From: a virus
Length of the DNA: 31,747 nt
Virus record (IMG/VR): IMGVR_UViG_3300017748_000054
Coordinates: 1 to 31,747 of that record
Reading direction: 5' to 3' (one strand)
The number at the start of each line of letters is the position of its first letter. Position 1 is the first letter of the stretch. The position numbers and the translations under genes were made by a program. This document shows positions 23,218 to 31,311 of this stretch, piece by piece. The notes beneath the pieces are model-generated. The model worked only from the letters and a program-made list of their open reading frames with translations. It made no database searches and had not been told where the DNA came from.

Positions 23218-24120
23218 ATGTTAAATACTGAATTATTCGATAAAGAAATGGAAAAGATAATCTTTCCAATAGATATAAGAGAAATACCTACAATTCCTAC
23301 AGAAATGAGTCGTGTATTGGTAAGAACTGATACTGATGCACCTTTAGGTCTTGTTAAATCTAAATATAAACCAATTCTTCATAAAGATGCCTTTCAAGGT
23401 GCATTGGTTCAAATGCAACAAGGAGGTCTTACTCTTAAAGATGCAGAGGTTAAAATAGATTCATATGAAAATGGTGCGATGGCTAAGATGGAGGTATTAT
23501 TACCAGAACTATCTACCAAAGTTGGAGAGCATAATCTATCATTAAAATATGTTGCTAGAAATTCTTATAATTCTAAATGGAAATTTCAAGCATTCTTTGG
23601 TTGGTTAAATCATGTTTGTTTTAATACATTGGTAACTGGTCAAAAATTGGCATATACCTCTAATAGACATACAAAGTCTTTTGACATAGACCAATCAAAT
23701 AAAAAAATAACCAATGCCATAAAAGCAGTAACTACTGAATCTGAAAGATTTAAGACTTGGTGGCATACTTCTGTTGAAGATGAACAGATAAAAAATCTTT
23801 TTGAAAAGACTATTGCCAAACAACATCTTTCAAGAGGTAGTAAAATGGCAGGTGTTAATGAAACCAATAAAAAGCAATTATCTATTTTAATGGGATTATA
23901 TCACGAAGAGGTAGCACAAATGCATGGTAAGGGAGATTATGGCAGAAAGAATGCTAAAGGCTCTCTATGGTGTGCATATCAATCAGCAACTGCATGGTCT
24001 ACTCATCTCAATGATATACAAAGAGATGATACAAAAAAATACCTTGTTCAAGTAGATAGGCAGAAAATGGTATCAGAACTTATCGAAACTAATAATTGGA
24101 AGGAGCTAGAATATGCTTAA
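23218..24120 (+). CDS. DUF932-like phage protein (300 aa)
   Basis: This 300-residue protein shows LGLVKSKYKPILHKDAFQ (about 42-59), GAMAKMEVLLPEL, LSLKYVARNSYNSKWKFQA and FFGWLNHVCFNTLVTG (about 128-143), in the order seen in DUF932 phage/plasmid proteins. A helical C-terminal region with an NAKGSLWCAYQSATAWSTHL block follows. DUF932 members accompany recombination and anti-defence genes; their activity is not settled. AAAAGGGAG precedes the ATG. Its stop overlaps the lipoprotein start by 8 nt. Confidence 0.8.
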   Translation: MLNTELFDKEMEKIIFPIDIREIPTIPTEMSRVLVRTDTDAPLGLVKSKYKPILHKDAFQGALVQMQQGGLTLKDAEVKIDSYENGAMAKMEVLLPELSTKVGEHNLSLKYVARNSYNSKWKFQAFFGWLNHVCFNTLVTGQKLAYTSNRHTKSFDIDQSNKKITNAIKAVTTESERFKTWWHTSVEDEQIKNLFEKTIAKQHLSRGSKMAGVNETNKKQLSILMGLYHEEVAQMHGKGDYGRKNAKGSLWCAYQSATAWSTHLNDIQRDDTKKYLVQVDRQKMVSELIETNNWKELEYA

Positions 24121-24385
24121 GACACATAAAACAACTTTGTTGTATATTATATCAACTTTAATGGTTACTGCTTGTAGCAGTAGCCAACCTCCAACAAAGA
24201 TGAAATTGGTTACAAACGATAAAATGTTTCAAATGACTAGACAAGAAGTAATAAATGGTATTGAAGATTGTCGTTCTGTTAAATTAAGACCAGTTTTATA
24301 TCATGGTAGAGTTTTGGTCACAGATAGATATGTACCTATTGTTGTAGATATACAATGTGCTCCAACACATAGGGATTATAAATAA
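24113..24385 (+). CDS. phage-encoded lipoprotein (90 aa)
   Basis: The protein has a basic N-terminus (MLKTHK), a hydrophobic core (TTLLYIISTLM) and a lipobox VTAC with the acceptor Cys21, followed by SSSQPP. This is a type II signal peptide, so the mature protein of about 70 residues should be membrane-anchored in the host envelope. The mature part contains RQEVINGIEDCRSVKLRPVL and PIVVDIQCAP, with two Cys that could form a disulfide. GGAG precedes the ATG. A superinfection-exclusion or receptor-masking role is known for other phage lipoproteins, but there is no direct evidence here. Confidence 0.8.
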   Translation: MLKTHKTTLLYIISTLMVTACSSSQPPTKMKLVTNDKMFQMTRQEVINGIEDCRSVKLRPVLYHGRVLVTDRYVPIVVDIQCAPTHRDYK

Positions 24386-24391
24386 AAATAA

Positions 24392-24452
24392 AGGGGTGGT
24401 TGCTGAGGACAAGACCACCCCTCTACAGATGCAATCAATCATAACATAGAGG
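24392..24452 (+). other. structured intergenic RNA candidate with two competing hairpins
   Basis: Hairpin 1 pairs AGGGGTGGT (24392-24400) with ACCACCCCT (24414-24422), a perfect 9-bp GC-rich stem with a 13-nt loop. Hairpin 2 pairs CCTCTA (24420-24425) with TAGAGG (24447-24452). Both need bases 24420-24422, so they are mutually exclusive. Hairpin 2 would cover the GAGGAG ribosome site of a 19-codon frame at 24457. No T run follows hairpin 1 on this strand, so it is not a standard rightward terminator. In a leftward transcript it would be followed by TTTATTTTTATTT and could stop antisense read-through from the converging operon. Confidence 0.5.
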
Positions 24453-24456
24453 AGAT

Positions 24457-24516
24457 ATGATTAATTATAATTATTGCATAAAATGGTTTACTTATCTAGT
24501 CCTTTTGATACTCTAA
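24457..24516 (+). CDS. possible 19-aa hydrophobic peptide
   Basis: The frame MINYNYCIKWFTYLVLLIL lies behind GAGGAG in the 161-bp gap between the lipoprotein and the 74-aa gene. The ribosome site is close to the ATG (about 3-4 nt). The peptide is mostly hydrophobic and could insert in a membrane or act as a leader peptide. A 12-bp palindrome, TAATTATAATTA (24462-24473), lies within it. A frame this short can easily arise by chance in AT-rich DNA. Confidence 0.25.
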   Translation: MINYNYCIKWFTYLVLLIL

Positions 24517-24546
24517 TATTATAAATAAAGTTTTTGGGAGAAAACA

Positions 24547-24771
24547 ATGACATATCAAGAATACGAAAATCAATTATTACAAAATATTTCACACTACGTG
24601 GTAACTCAACATTTAGGTAGAGGTCAATATAAAAAGACCGAATGTACCGACATTGAACATGCCAGAACTTATAAGAAACATATTATAAACGACAACCCTC
24701 TTGCAAGAGTTGCAATATATGCTTGTTGCACACCTCCATCAAGACCTCTTGTTAATATAATTGTTGAATAA
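24547..24771 (+). CDS. small hypothetical protein (74 aa)
   Basis: This 74-residue protein (MTYQEYENQLLQNISHYVVT start) has a C-terminal part that looks like a small alpha/beta unit: CTDIEHARTYKKHIINDN, then ARVAIYACCTP and RPLVNIIVE. Its ATG follows GGGAGAAAACA, the recurring ribosome-site motif of this operon. No known family. It is followed after 6 nt by a zinc-ribbon gene. Confidence 0.7.
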   Translation: MTYQEYENQLLQNISHYVVTQHLGRGQYKKTECTDIEHARTYKKHIINDNPLARVAIYACCTPPSRPLVNIIVE

Positions 24772-24777
24772 AATATT

Positions 24778-25047
24778 ATGGCTAGACCAGTTATATTTAT
24801 TAATCAGACTAGGTGTGCTGAATGCGACAAAGAGATGGAACCAAGAAAACATAAAAAGCCATTTAAAAAACTTTGTCCAGAATGTAAATCTAAAGCACAT
24901 CAAGGTAATGCTGAACTTAAAAAAATGTTTCAAGATTTAAAGAAACGAAATTCTAAAATGACAAATGAAGAATTAGGTATTTCAAATAAATCTTTTAAAA
25001 ACAATGTTAAGAATGACGATACTATATTTAGAAAACAAAAATGGTAA
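24778..25047 (+). CDS. zinc-ribbon protein (89 aa)
   Basis: The N-terminus has TRCAECDKEM (Cys13, Cys16) and KLCPECKSKA (Cys33, Cys36), a classical CxxC-x16-CxxC zinc ribbon, followed by a long basic helix (AELKKMFQDLKKRNSKM) and a Lys-rich end. It is probably nucleic-acid binding or a transcription-associated factor. No Shine-Dalgarno precedes the ATG, so translation may depend on the upstream gene or an A/U-rich leader. Confidence 0.72.
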   Translation: MARPVIFINQTRCAECDKEMEPRKHKKPFKKLCPECKSKAHQGNAELKKMFQDLKKRNSKMTNEELGISNKSFKNNVKNDDTIFRKQKW

Positions 25048-25058
25048 GGGAGAAACCA

Positions 25059-25223
25059 ATGGATAATAGATATTTTATAAAAATAAGGCTTTTTGATAAT
25101 TTACCAGATATGCCAGACCATGGGAAATATAAACAAATTATGGTTGAAGCTGAATCTGTTGAAGAAGTAGAAATGTTAATAGACGATAAACATAGAATTA
25201 CTATGTGCGAACAAGTAGATTAG
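25059..25223 (+). CDS. tiny hypothetical protein (54 aa)
   Basis: I chose the ATG at 25059 behind GGGAGAAACCA; the longer frame starts inside the preceding gene. The product is acidic, with a beta-alpha-beta-like pattern (YFIKIRLFDNLP, KQIMVEAESVEEVEMLI, HRITMCEQ). No family is recognised. Confidence 0.65.
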   Translation: MDNRYFIKIRLFDNLPDMPDHGKYKQIMVEAESVEEVEMLIDDKHRITMCEQVD

Positions 25224-25232
25224 GAGTTTAAT

Positions 25233-25487
25233 ATGACAATTATGAGTATAATTAATGGTAAGACTAGTATTTACGATTTATTGGTTGATGCCTATGCACA
25301 ACAACATTTTCAACGTGGTTACTATATAACTAGGCTTATGGTAAAATCAAAAGTAGATTTGAACCATTTTATTTCATATTTAGCAAAAAAAAGAACTAAT
25401 AATCAAATGCTTAATAAAAATAGAAATCATCAGTTTTACAGAAATTGTTTTGCAATTTTCTTATGGCAAGGTAAAATAAAAAAATAA
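25233..25487 (+). CDS. small basic hypothetical protein (84 aa)
   Basis: This is the last gene of the rightward operon. The 84 residues are basic and include TSIYDLLVDAYAQQHFQRGY (about 11-30) and a Lys/Asn-rich C-terminus. AGGAG precedes the ATG at a suitable distance. It has no known domain. The 73-bp convergent gap 25488-25560 that follows holds a GGCGAA direct repeat (25542-25557) and, on the minus strand, a copy of the GGGAGAAAACA motif without a start codon. I see no strong terminator there. Confidence 0.65.
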   Translation: MTIMSIINGKTSIYDLLVDAYAQQHFQRGYYITRLMVKSKVDLNHFISYLAKKRTNNQMLNKNRNHQFYRNCFAIFLWQGKIKK

Positions 25488-25560
25488 ATTGGTTTGGGTC
25501 GCCTTGGAAACTATGTTTTCTCCCACCCCACTACCAGACATGGCGAAGATTGGCGAATAG

Positions 25561-25770
25561 TCATGTCTCTTTATTACCTAATAAATATTGAACTTTCTTC
25601 TCTAAATCTTCAACAGGCTTAAGATTTACAAGTTTTGTTTTAGACCTTTCTGCAACAGACATTTCATTAACTATAAAATAAGTACAAAGAATCTCTACTA
25701 ACTTAAGTTCTTTTGTATTTAATTTCATTCTTTTAAGTTGATTTAAAGATATAAGTATTTTTTCTGCCAT
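25561..25770 (-). CDS. small helical hypothetical protein (69 aa)
   Basis: This is the last gene of the right-hand leftward late block. The 69 residues are mostly helical and basic (SLNQLKRMKLNTKELKLVEI, then NLKPVEDLEKKVQYLLG) without a membrane segment. It follows the 248-aa membrane protein directly, with adjacent stop and start. The family is unknown; a partner of that membrane protein is possible from position only. Confidence 0.65.
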   Translation of the reverse strand: MAEKILISLNQLKRMKLNTKELKLVEILCTYFIVNEMSVAERSKTKLVNLKPVEDLEKKVQYLLGNKET

Positions 25771-26517
25771 CTATTTAGCAATACTCCTAAGACTTTCCAT
25801 TACTTTATCAATATCTGGCTCTTCACCATTAGGATTATAAATACATTTGTATTGTTTAGGGCAGTTTCTCTCTATCATCATTTCAAATGTTTTATTACCA
25901 CCTTGATATATACATGCTTGTTGTCCAGTAATTTGTGATTTAACTATTTTTTTAAGTCTGCAAGTTGTATATTTTCTTTCTTGTATTTTCCCCTGCCATA
26001 TTTTTTGTTGTCTTGTGTAATCTTTACTTTTGTACTCATATGCAAACGCTCTTACTCCTAAAAGCAACAACAACATCAAAACACCAACACCAATAAAGGT
26101 ATATGCTACCCATTTTAAGGTATCCATAATTTCTTCTTGTTTTTTTCTGGCTTTAATTCTTTGTTGACGTTGTGCTTCTTTAGCTTGGTTTATTCTTTCA
26201 GCTCTTTCATTTAATATCTGGTCCCATGCAGTCGGTCCAAATCTAAGATTAATTATTTGTTTTAACTCTTGGCGTTTTTCTTCTAAGAGTTTTCTATCTA
26301 TAAAATCTGTGGCACTTGATTCGATTGAGCCAAACTGCTCTAATATAGACATACCTTTACCTTGACCTTTATTCATTTGTTCTTCACCAAGAAAAAAGCC
26401 ATCTATCTGTTTAGCTATACCAGATATGTCTTGTACTGTATTAATATTTTCTTTTATAAAGTCTACGGATTTTTTTATGAGGGCAATGCCAGTTAAAGTA
26501 GCAGTAACAATTTCCAA
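25771..26517 (-). CDS. single-pass membrane protein with four extracytoplasmic Cys (248 aa), TTG start
   Basis: The N-terminal region (1-130) is helical and includes IALIKKSVDFIKENINTVQD, DFIDRKLLEEKRQELKQII and NLRFGPTAWDQILNERAERI, segments I recognise from a conserved marine phage protein of unknown role. A basic stretch (KARKKQEE) then a transmembrane helix (about 136-160) predict N-in/C-out. The outer part has Cys186, 202, 219 and 225. An in-frame TGA four codons upstream leaves TTG as the only start, with GAGG 7 nt before it. Virion or lysis-related function is inferred from context. Confidence 0.78.
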   Translation of the reverse strand: MEIVTATLTGIALIKKSVDFIKENINTVQDISGIAKQIDGFFLGEEQMNKGQGKGMSILEQFGSIESSATDFIDRKLLEEKRQELKQIINLRFGPTAWDQILNERAERINQAKEAQRQQRIKARKKQEEIMDTLKWVAYTFIGVGVLMLLLLLGVRAFAYEYKSKDYTRQQKIWQGKIQERKYTTCRLKKIVKSQITGQQACIYQGGNKTFEMMIERNCPKQYKCIYNPNGEEPDIDKVMESLRSIAK

Positions 26518-26521
26518 TGTA

Positions 26522-26689
26522 CTACCTCACTAATAAACCTATTAACATTACTATTGCAGTTCCCGAAGTTGCTATCATTATATGCTCCATACGTTTAATA
26601 CGAAGTATTGTCTCTTTCCATCTTTCATCACTTACTGCTATATGCTTTTCTAATGTAACATGGATTTCTTGTGTTGTTGGTTTACTCAT
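26522..26689 (-). CDS. tiny one-pass membrane protein (55 aa), holin-like candidate
   Basis: The gene starts at the ATG complementary to 26687-26689 (ATGA overlap with the 751-aa gene stop) and ends in TAG at 26522-26524. The product has a charged amphipathic N-terminal half (THVTLEKH-like region, SDERWKETILRIKRME) and a C-terminal hydrophobic helix (IMIATSGTAIVMLIGLLV, about 37-54). XhlA-like and other small phage lysis or holin-associated proteins have this layout. Its short, single-helix form next to another membrane protein makes it the best holin candidate here, though the endolysin is far away at 14264. Confidence 0.65.
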   Translation of the reverse strand: MSKPTTQEIHVTLEKHIAVSDERWKETILRIKRMEHIMIATSGTAIVMLIGLLVR

Positions 26690-28941
26690 TCTACATCACT
26701 CAATTCTGTACTATTTAATATTTTCATTTTAGCTGACATTGGTAATTTTTTTAAAAATGCAGATGTGTCTTTGTTTCCTCCACCTTCTTCTCTTACTGGA
26801 GCTTGTGAAATTGAAGAAAATAAAGGTGCTTTTTTTCTTTCAAGATAACCTGCTATTGCATCTCTTGCTGTATTTTGTGTTCCTATCTCTTTAAATGTAG
26901 CAGGGTCAACTAATTGCCCAATAATTGGGAATTTACCTGCATAATTAAGTATTCCCTTATTCATAAGACTAAACATCATCATATTTGCTGAATTTGACGG
27001 GTTCATTTTAATTTCAGCCCAAAGTGTAGGTAGTACATTATCTTTAAATTCTTCTATCTCTTTTAATTCTTTTTTAGAGAACAACCTATTTATTAAATTT
27101 TGGTTTCTTTTAAATGTTTCATTATAATTATTAATGATATTGGTTCGAGTTACACCTGATTTACCAGAACCAGAAAATGCTTTTGTTAAAACACCATCTT
27201 TAACTAATGCCAGTACTTCTTTAAATTCTTTTTCTGGAATACCTTGTTGTATCTTTGTTAAAACATTATTCATAACAGATGCAGGTTGAAACTTTGAATG
27301 TCCAAAAAATTTATTAACTACGGCATCGGCATCTAGTCTTGGGTCTGTTAACTTTTTTAATATTGCATTTGTGGCACTTTCAACTGCATCACCACCTCTA
27401 AGGTTTTTGCCTGATAATCCCATATATTGACGATATGCTTTATTTGCCTTTAAAAGTTGGTCTATTACAACATCATCTCCAACCATAAAAGCATTATCAA
27501 TACCATTATTTATAAAATCATTTAATGTTGCGGAAACCTCACCTATAGCTATAGATTCTTTAGACGATGGGTTTTTACCAAAGGCAATACCTCTAAGATT
27601 ATTAAGTTGTTCTTGGTAATCTCTAAGAACACTAAATGGTTGTTGTTTAAATTTAGGATTACTGCTTAATTTTGCAATTCTTTTTAAATCTTTACGAATT
27701 TTTGCAAATAAAGGCATTTGATTTTCAACATAATTACCTATTCTAAATTTTTCTAGGTTTTTAAGTGCAGTATTTGCAAATGTATTCACACCTTTTGGTG
27801 TAAGGCTTACAGAAGTTAGGTCGTTACTTTCATAAAGTTCTTTTGCCTCTTTTTTTAAGGCATTATTACGCTTTGTAACAATATTCTTTATACTTGTAGC
27901 ACTTTCAATGGGTACTAATTCTTTATCTTCGCTAACTCTACCTGTGCCTTGTTTCTTGGTAATAGCCTCAGCATCTTGTCTTATTAGGCCAAGTTGTTTT
28001 TCATCAAAACCAGTAATTATATCTGAACCTTTTTCTTTAGAATAACGAATTCTATCTTCTTCCATTATTTGTTTTGATGATTGTGCTTGTGCATCACCAG
28101 AATCCGCTCTGGTAAGTGCCTTTGTTGTAGCTTGACCTTTGCTCAAAGGGTACTTTGATTTTGTAACCACTTCCCATACATCTTGTGTCATTTTAGGTAA
28201 ATTAATTACCTCTGCTATTTTATCTGGTATCATGGCTCTTAAAGCTTTACCACCTGCCTTTGCAACTGATGGCATTATTACATCGGCTCCAGTCCCTATT
28301 GCAGTACTAACTCCAACTTCACCTGCTCTATCTGCTACAGATTTTGATTTTGATGTTTCTGGTGCAATTATTTCTTCTGCAGTGATATTTGCACCTTCTG
28401 TTACTCCGTAAGATGGAACACCTCTGGCGATTGTACCTAATAGTGATTTAGCACCAGATACGACTTTTGTAGCAGGGTAAAATTTAATAACTTCATTCAA
28501 AACATTATTAAAATCCATATCAGAAAAACCCGGCTTATTAATATAAAAAGGTTTTTTATTCCAAATAATAAACGGATTATTAAAATCATCTACATAAGCA
28601 CCACCAAATCTTTCATCATCGGCATATGTGTCTTTAATTATTTCAGCTTTACCTGCATCACTTCTGACAAACATTCCCTTAAAACTAGGTATTAAATCTT
28701 CCCAAAAACCCATCTCAATTTCAGATATACCATCTGCTTTAGGAAAACTTAATTGAACGTCTTCACCTGTGTATGCTTTTTTAACACCAGTAGCCACATC
28801 AGATGCACTTGCTAATGCAGAACCTATAAATGGCACATCATCTATAGTCTTTTTTGATGTTGGTTTATCATCACCACCAAGTATAAAAGAAAGAAAATCG
28901 TCATCATTTAATTTTGAGGTATCTACTGATTCATCTGCCAT
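26686..28941 (-). CDS. large virion / DNA-ejection-type protein (751 aa)
   Basis: I chose the ATG at 28941 behind TTTGGGAATTAAT; the frame back to 28953 would start on TTG inside the previous gene. The N-terminal part contains DDVPFIGSALASASDVATG and a segment FWEDLIPSFKGMF. The middle is Lys-rich with many helices (VTKRNNALKKEAKELYES). The C-terminus has YAGKFPIIGQLVDPATFKEI, then ARDAIAGYLERKKAPLF. It resembles the long, mostly helical internal virion or ejection proteins of podovirus-type phages. No enzyme motif, lysozyme or protease signature is visible. Confidence 0.72.
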   Translation of the reverse strand: MADESVDTSKLNDDDFLSFILGGDDKPTSKKTIDDVPFIGSALASASDVATGVKKAYTGEDVQLSFPKADGISEIEMGFWEDLIPSFKGMFVRSDAGKAEIIKDTYADDERFGGAYVDDFNNPFIIWNKKPFYINKPGFSDMDFNNVLNEVIKFYPATKVVSGAKSLLGTIARGVPSYGVTEGANITAEEIIAPETSKSKSVADRAGEVGVSTAIGTGADVIMPSVAKAGGKALRAMIPDKIAEVINLPKMTQDVWEVVTKSKYPLSKGQATTKALTRADSGDAQAQSSKQIMEEDRIRYSKEKGSDIITGFDEKQLGLIRQDAEAITKKQGTGRVSEDKELVPIESATSIKNIVTKRNNALKKEAKELYESNDLTSVSLTPKGVNTFANTALKNLEKFRIGNYVENQMPLFAKIRKDLKRIAKLSSNPKFKQQPFSVLRDYQEQLNNLRGIAFGKNPSSKESIAIGEVSATLNDFINNGIDNAFMVGDDVVIDQLLKANKAYRQYMGLSGKNLRGGDAVESATNAILKKLTDPRLDADAVVNKFFGHSKFQPASVMNNVLTKIQQGIPEKEFKEVLALVKDGVLTKAFSGSGKSGVTRTNIINNYNETFKRNQNLINRLFSKKELKEIEEFKDNVLPTLWAEIKMNPSNSANMMMFSLMNKGILNYAGKFPIIGQLVDPATFKEIGTQNTARDAIAGYLERKKAPLFSSISQAPVREEGGGNKDTSAFLKKLPMSAKMKILNSTELSDVE

Positions 28942-28942
28942 A

Positions 28943-30301
28943 TTAATTCCCAAATCTACTTGTAAACATAGGTTTTATAAACTGTAATGCATCGGTTTCT
29001 TGTCCATCACTATCTGTGAAGAAATATTGTTGCTTAACCGCTTTTCTAATAGCGCTTGGTTCAAAACCTTTGACTCTTAAATCTTTAACAAAATCTTTTC
29101 TATCTTGTACTAAAAAGTCATATAAGTTCTTTTCATCTTCAATTAAAAATTTATTCCATTCAGTTCTTAATTTTTCACCTAATTTTAAACTTTCTTGTGT
29201 ATTCGAACCCATGGCTGTTGGACTAGTGCCATCTGGTATTTCTTCTTTTTCTTTAAAGTCTTTAAAAAATTGATTCCATTTTAAATTCTTTTTTAATCCT
29301 TTTTCTGCAGTCAATAATATTAAGTAGTTACCAGCTTTTGTATTACCAATATTTGCTTGCATACTTTGTAAGAACCCAAGTTCTCTATCAGATAAAGCAC
29401 CTTTCATTTGCGATACACTTTGTAAAACCATTCCACTAGTTAAGGCTTCTAAACTATCACCTAATCCTATTTTTGTTTCATCAAAGTCAAAGCCAAATCT
29501 ATTAAATAATTTTTTAGCTGAATTTATAGTTGATTGACCAAATCCAGTATCTGCATTATTTAAGAAGCTTCTAATAGTACCAATTTTACTTAAATCGCCA
29601 CTAGCCTTGACTGCCTTTTCTGAAATTCCCGGTTGTCTATTCGCACCAGTACCACTTCCATCATAAAAATCAAATAAATTTTTAACTCTTAATTTTCCAT
29701 ATTCTTTATCTGTAGTATTTTCTTTAGTGTTAATGTTTATTTTAGGGGCACTACCACTTCCCTTTGGTGCTTGAAAGCTACCGATTATATTACCATCGAC
29801 ATTATATGTTTGGTAATTATAAAGAATATTGTTATTTTTATCATAAAGAGGTTTGCCGTCACGACCCGTTGCAACACCAACCTGTACTGTTTTAGGTACT
29901 CCAGTTTTTGGTTTTAATGCTGATGCTAGTGTTAATCCTACTTTCATCTTTGCTTGTTCATTTGCTTCTTGTAAAGCATCATCTTTTAATTTTGCACCTA
30001 CACCTGCTTGAATACCAGAACCGAAACCACCTATTGCAGTCGCACCGGGCTGTGATGATGCTTCTGCCATTTTTGAAAAGCCAATTAAAGCTAACATTGC
30101 AGGGTCTATTGGTTTTCTATCTGGTACAATTTTATCTATAATACCACCTAATGCACCACCTTCTAACTTTGTAACGTCATTTCCACCAACACCATATATA
30201 GATTCTAATGTTTTAAGAAAATTTTTACTTCCACTGTTTTGGTTCTGTTGAATTTGTTTAGTTAATAATTCAAGCATTGTTGCATTTTGTGGTTCAGCCA
30301 T
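28943..30301 (-). CDS. virion / DNA-ejection-type protein (452 aa)
   Basis: The protein has an N-terminal Gln/Asn-rich segment (TMLELLTKQIQQNQNSGSK), a Gly/Ala-rich hydrophobic stretch (MLALIGFSKMAEASS through GFGSGIQAGVG, about 79-112), a central polar part and a charged helical C-terminus (KNLYDFLVQDRKDFVKDLR). The layout and position among similar genes fit an internal virion or ejection protein. It starts with TAATG after the 336-aa gene and ends one base before the next ATG. The exact function is unknown. Confidence 0.7.
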   Translation of the reverse strand: MAEPQNATMLELLTKQIQQNQNSGSKNFLKTLESIYGVGGNDVTKLEGGALGGIIDKIVPDRKPIDPAMLALIGFSKMAEASSQPGATAIGGFGSGIQAGVGAKLKDDALQEANEQAKMKVGLTLASALKPKTGVPKTVQVGVATGRDGKPLYDKNNNILYNYQTYNVDGNIIGSFQAPKGSGSAPKININTKENTTDKEYGKLRVKNLFDFYDGSGTGANRQPGISEKAVKASGDLSKIGTIRSFLNNADTGFGQSTINSAKKLFNRFGFDFDETKIGLGDSLEALTSGMVLQSVSQMKGALSDRELGFLQSMQANIGNTKAGNYLILLTAEKGLKKNLKWNQFFKDFKEKEEIPDGTSPTAMGSNTQESLKLGEKLRTEWNKFLIEDEKNLYDFLVQDRKDFVKDLRVKGFEPSAIRKAVKQQYFFTDSDGQETDALQFIKPMFTSRFGN

Positions 30302-31311
30302 TATCCTCTCCTACCTAAAGCATATAAACTAGCTAATGAACCTAAACCTCCTAAGGTTTGTCCATATATACTAGGTTGTTGCATATACTGATTACCAGTT
30401 GCTTGTGCTCTAGTTAATGTTTCGTATGGTATTCCTTGTAATGCACCTAAAGCAAAATTTAACATTTCAAACGGATATTGTTTTTGTTCTAAAAAATCCC
30501 CATAAGCCAAATCTAATGCTCTTTGGTCTAATTCTCTTTGTGCTTGACCTGCTGTAATCATTCCTGAGGCGGCTTGTTCATTAAGACTTTGTGCCAAAGG
30601 TGCAAGACCACTTAATGTTTCTGTTGCTCTTAATTTACTAGCCTCGTCTGTCTCAAAAGCACCTCTCATAGCATCTTCTGCACCAAATCTGGCTGTTCTA
30701 TCTGTATCGTATCGATTAGAAGCAAAAGTTAATGCATCTCGCCCTGCTTGTCTTCGTAAATCAGAACCTGCTCTTGCTATTTCAGCATCTGTTGTTGCTT
30801 CTCTTAAACCTAACCTAGAACCTCCAAAAGCACCTGCTCTTATTGCATCTGCTGAATTCTCGTTTTGTCTTGCTTGTCTTTCTCTTTCTAATTGTTCAAG
30901 AGCAGGGTCAATAGAAGTCTGAAATGTGTCCATATATTGATTAACTGTTTCTGGTGAAAAGGTATCGCCTAACAATTCATCTCTAGTTGCTCCAGTATAA
31001 CCACTACCAAGTGTGCCTGCCATAGCTTTTGCATCATCAAGTAAACCAGTATAAGTTTCATCACCTTTTGCTAATAAATCAAGACCTGCTCTTTCTGTCT
31101 CATTCATTCTGAATGGGTTTCCATCTGCATCTGTACCATAGGTTGCTATTCTATCACCTTCATATGCAGGAAATTCTGACTTTGTAAGTTCTCTGGCTTG
31201 CTCATAAAGTTCTTTACCACCTGCAGAAACAAAAGCAGGTATTGATGTGCCTGTTATTGTATCTTTATAATCTGGTAATACTATTGGTTGGTTAGTACAT
31301 AATGCACCCAT
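30301..31311 (-). CDS. marine-phage structural protein with AFGGSR motif (336 aa)
   Basis: The sequence includes LPDYKDT near the N-terminus, then a helical Ala/Arg/Glu-rich body with ADAIRAGAFGGSRLGLREA (about 153-171), DALTFASNRYDTDRTARFG and LGALQGIPYETLTRA near the end. The FGGSR element with following Arg/Glu-rich helices and the DFLEQKQYPFEML phrase are typical of structural proteins in many marine podovirus-like genomes, probably internal or head-tail linked. It ends with a TAATG overlap. I cannot name its homologue exactly. Confidence 0.72.
   Translation of the reverse strand: MGALCTNQPIVLPDYKDTITGTSIPAFVSAGGKELYEQARELTKSEFPAYEGDRIATYGTDADGNPFRMNETERAGLDLLAKGDETYTGLLDDAKAMAGTLGSGYTGATRDELLGDTFSPETVNQYMDTFQTSIDPALEQLERERQARQNENSADAIRAGAFGGSRLGLREATTDAEIARAGSDLRRQAGRDALTFASNRYDTDRTARFGAEDAMRGAFETDEASKLRATETLSGLAPLAQSLNEQAASGMITAGQAQRELDQRALDLAYGDFLEQKQYPFEMLNFALGALQGIPYETLTRAQATGNQYMQQPSIYGQTLGGLGSLASLYALGRRG

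Noticed and set aside
25511-25524. Minus-strand GGGAGAAAACATAG as the start of a further small gene
   Set aside because: No ATG, GTG or TTG lies at the right distance, so it is probably a fragment or a chance match.
25541-25557. GGCGAA direct repeat as a possible attachment site or terminator
   Set aside because: It is a short imperfect repeat (ATGGCGAAG / TTGGCGAAT) with no integrase and no stem plus T run; chance is sufficient.
28139-28411. 90-codon plus-strand frame inside the 751-aa virion gene
   Set aside because: It is antisense to a long, well-supported gene, with no ribosome site or recognisable domain.
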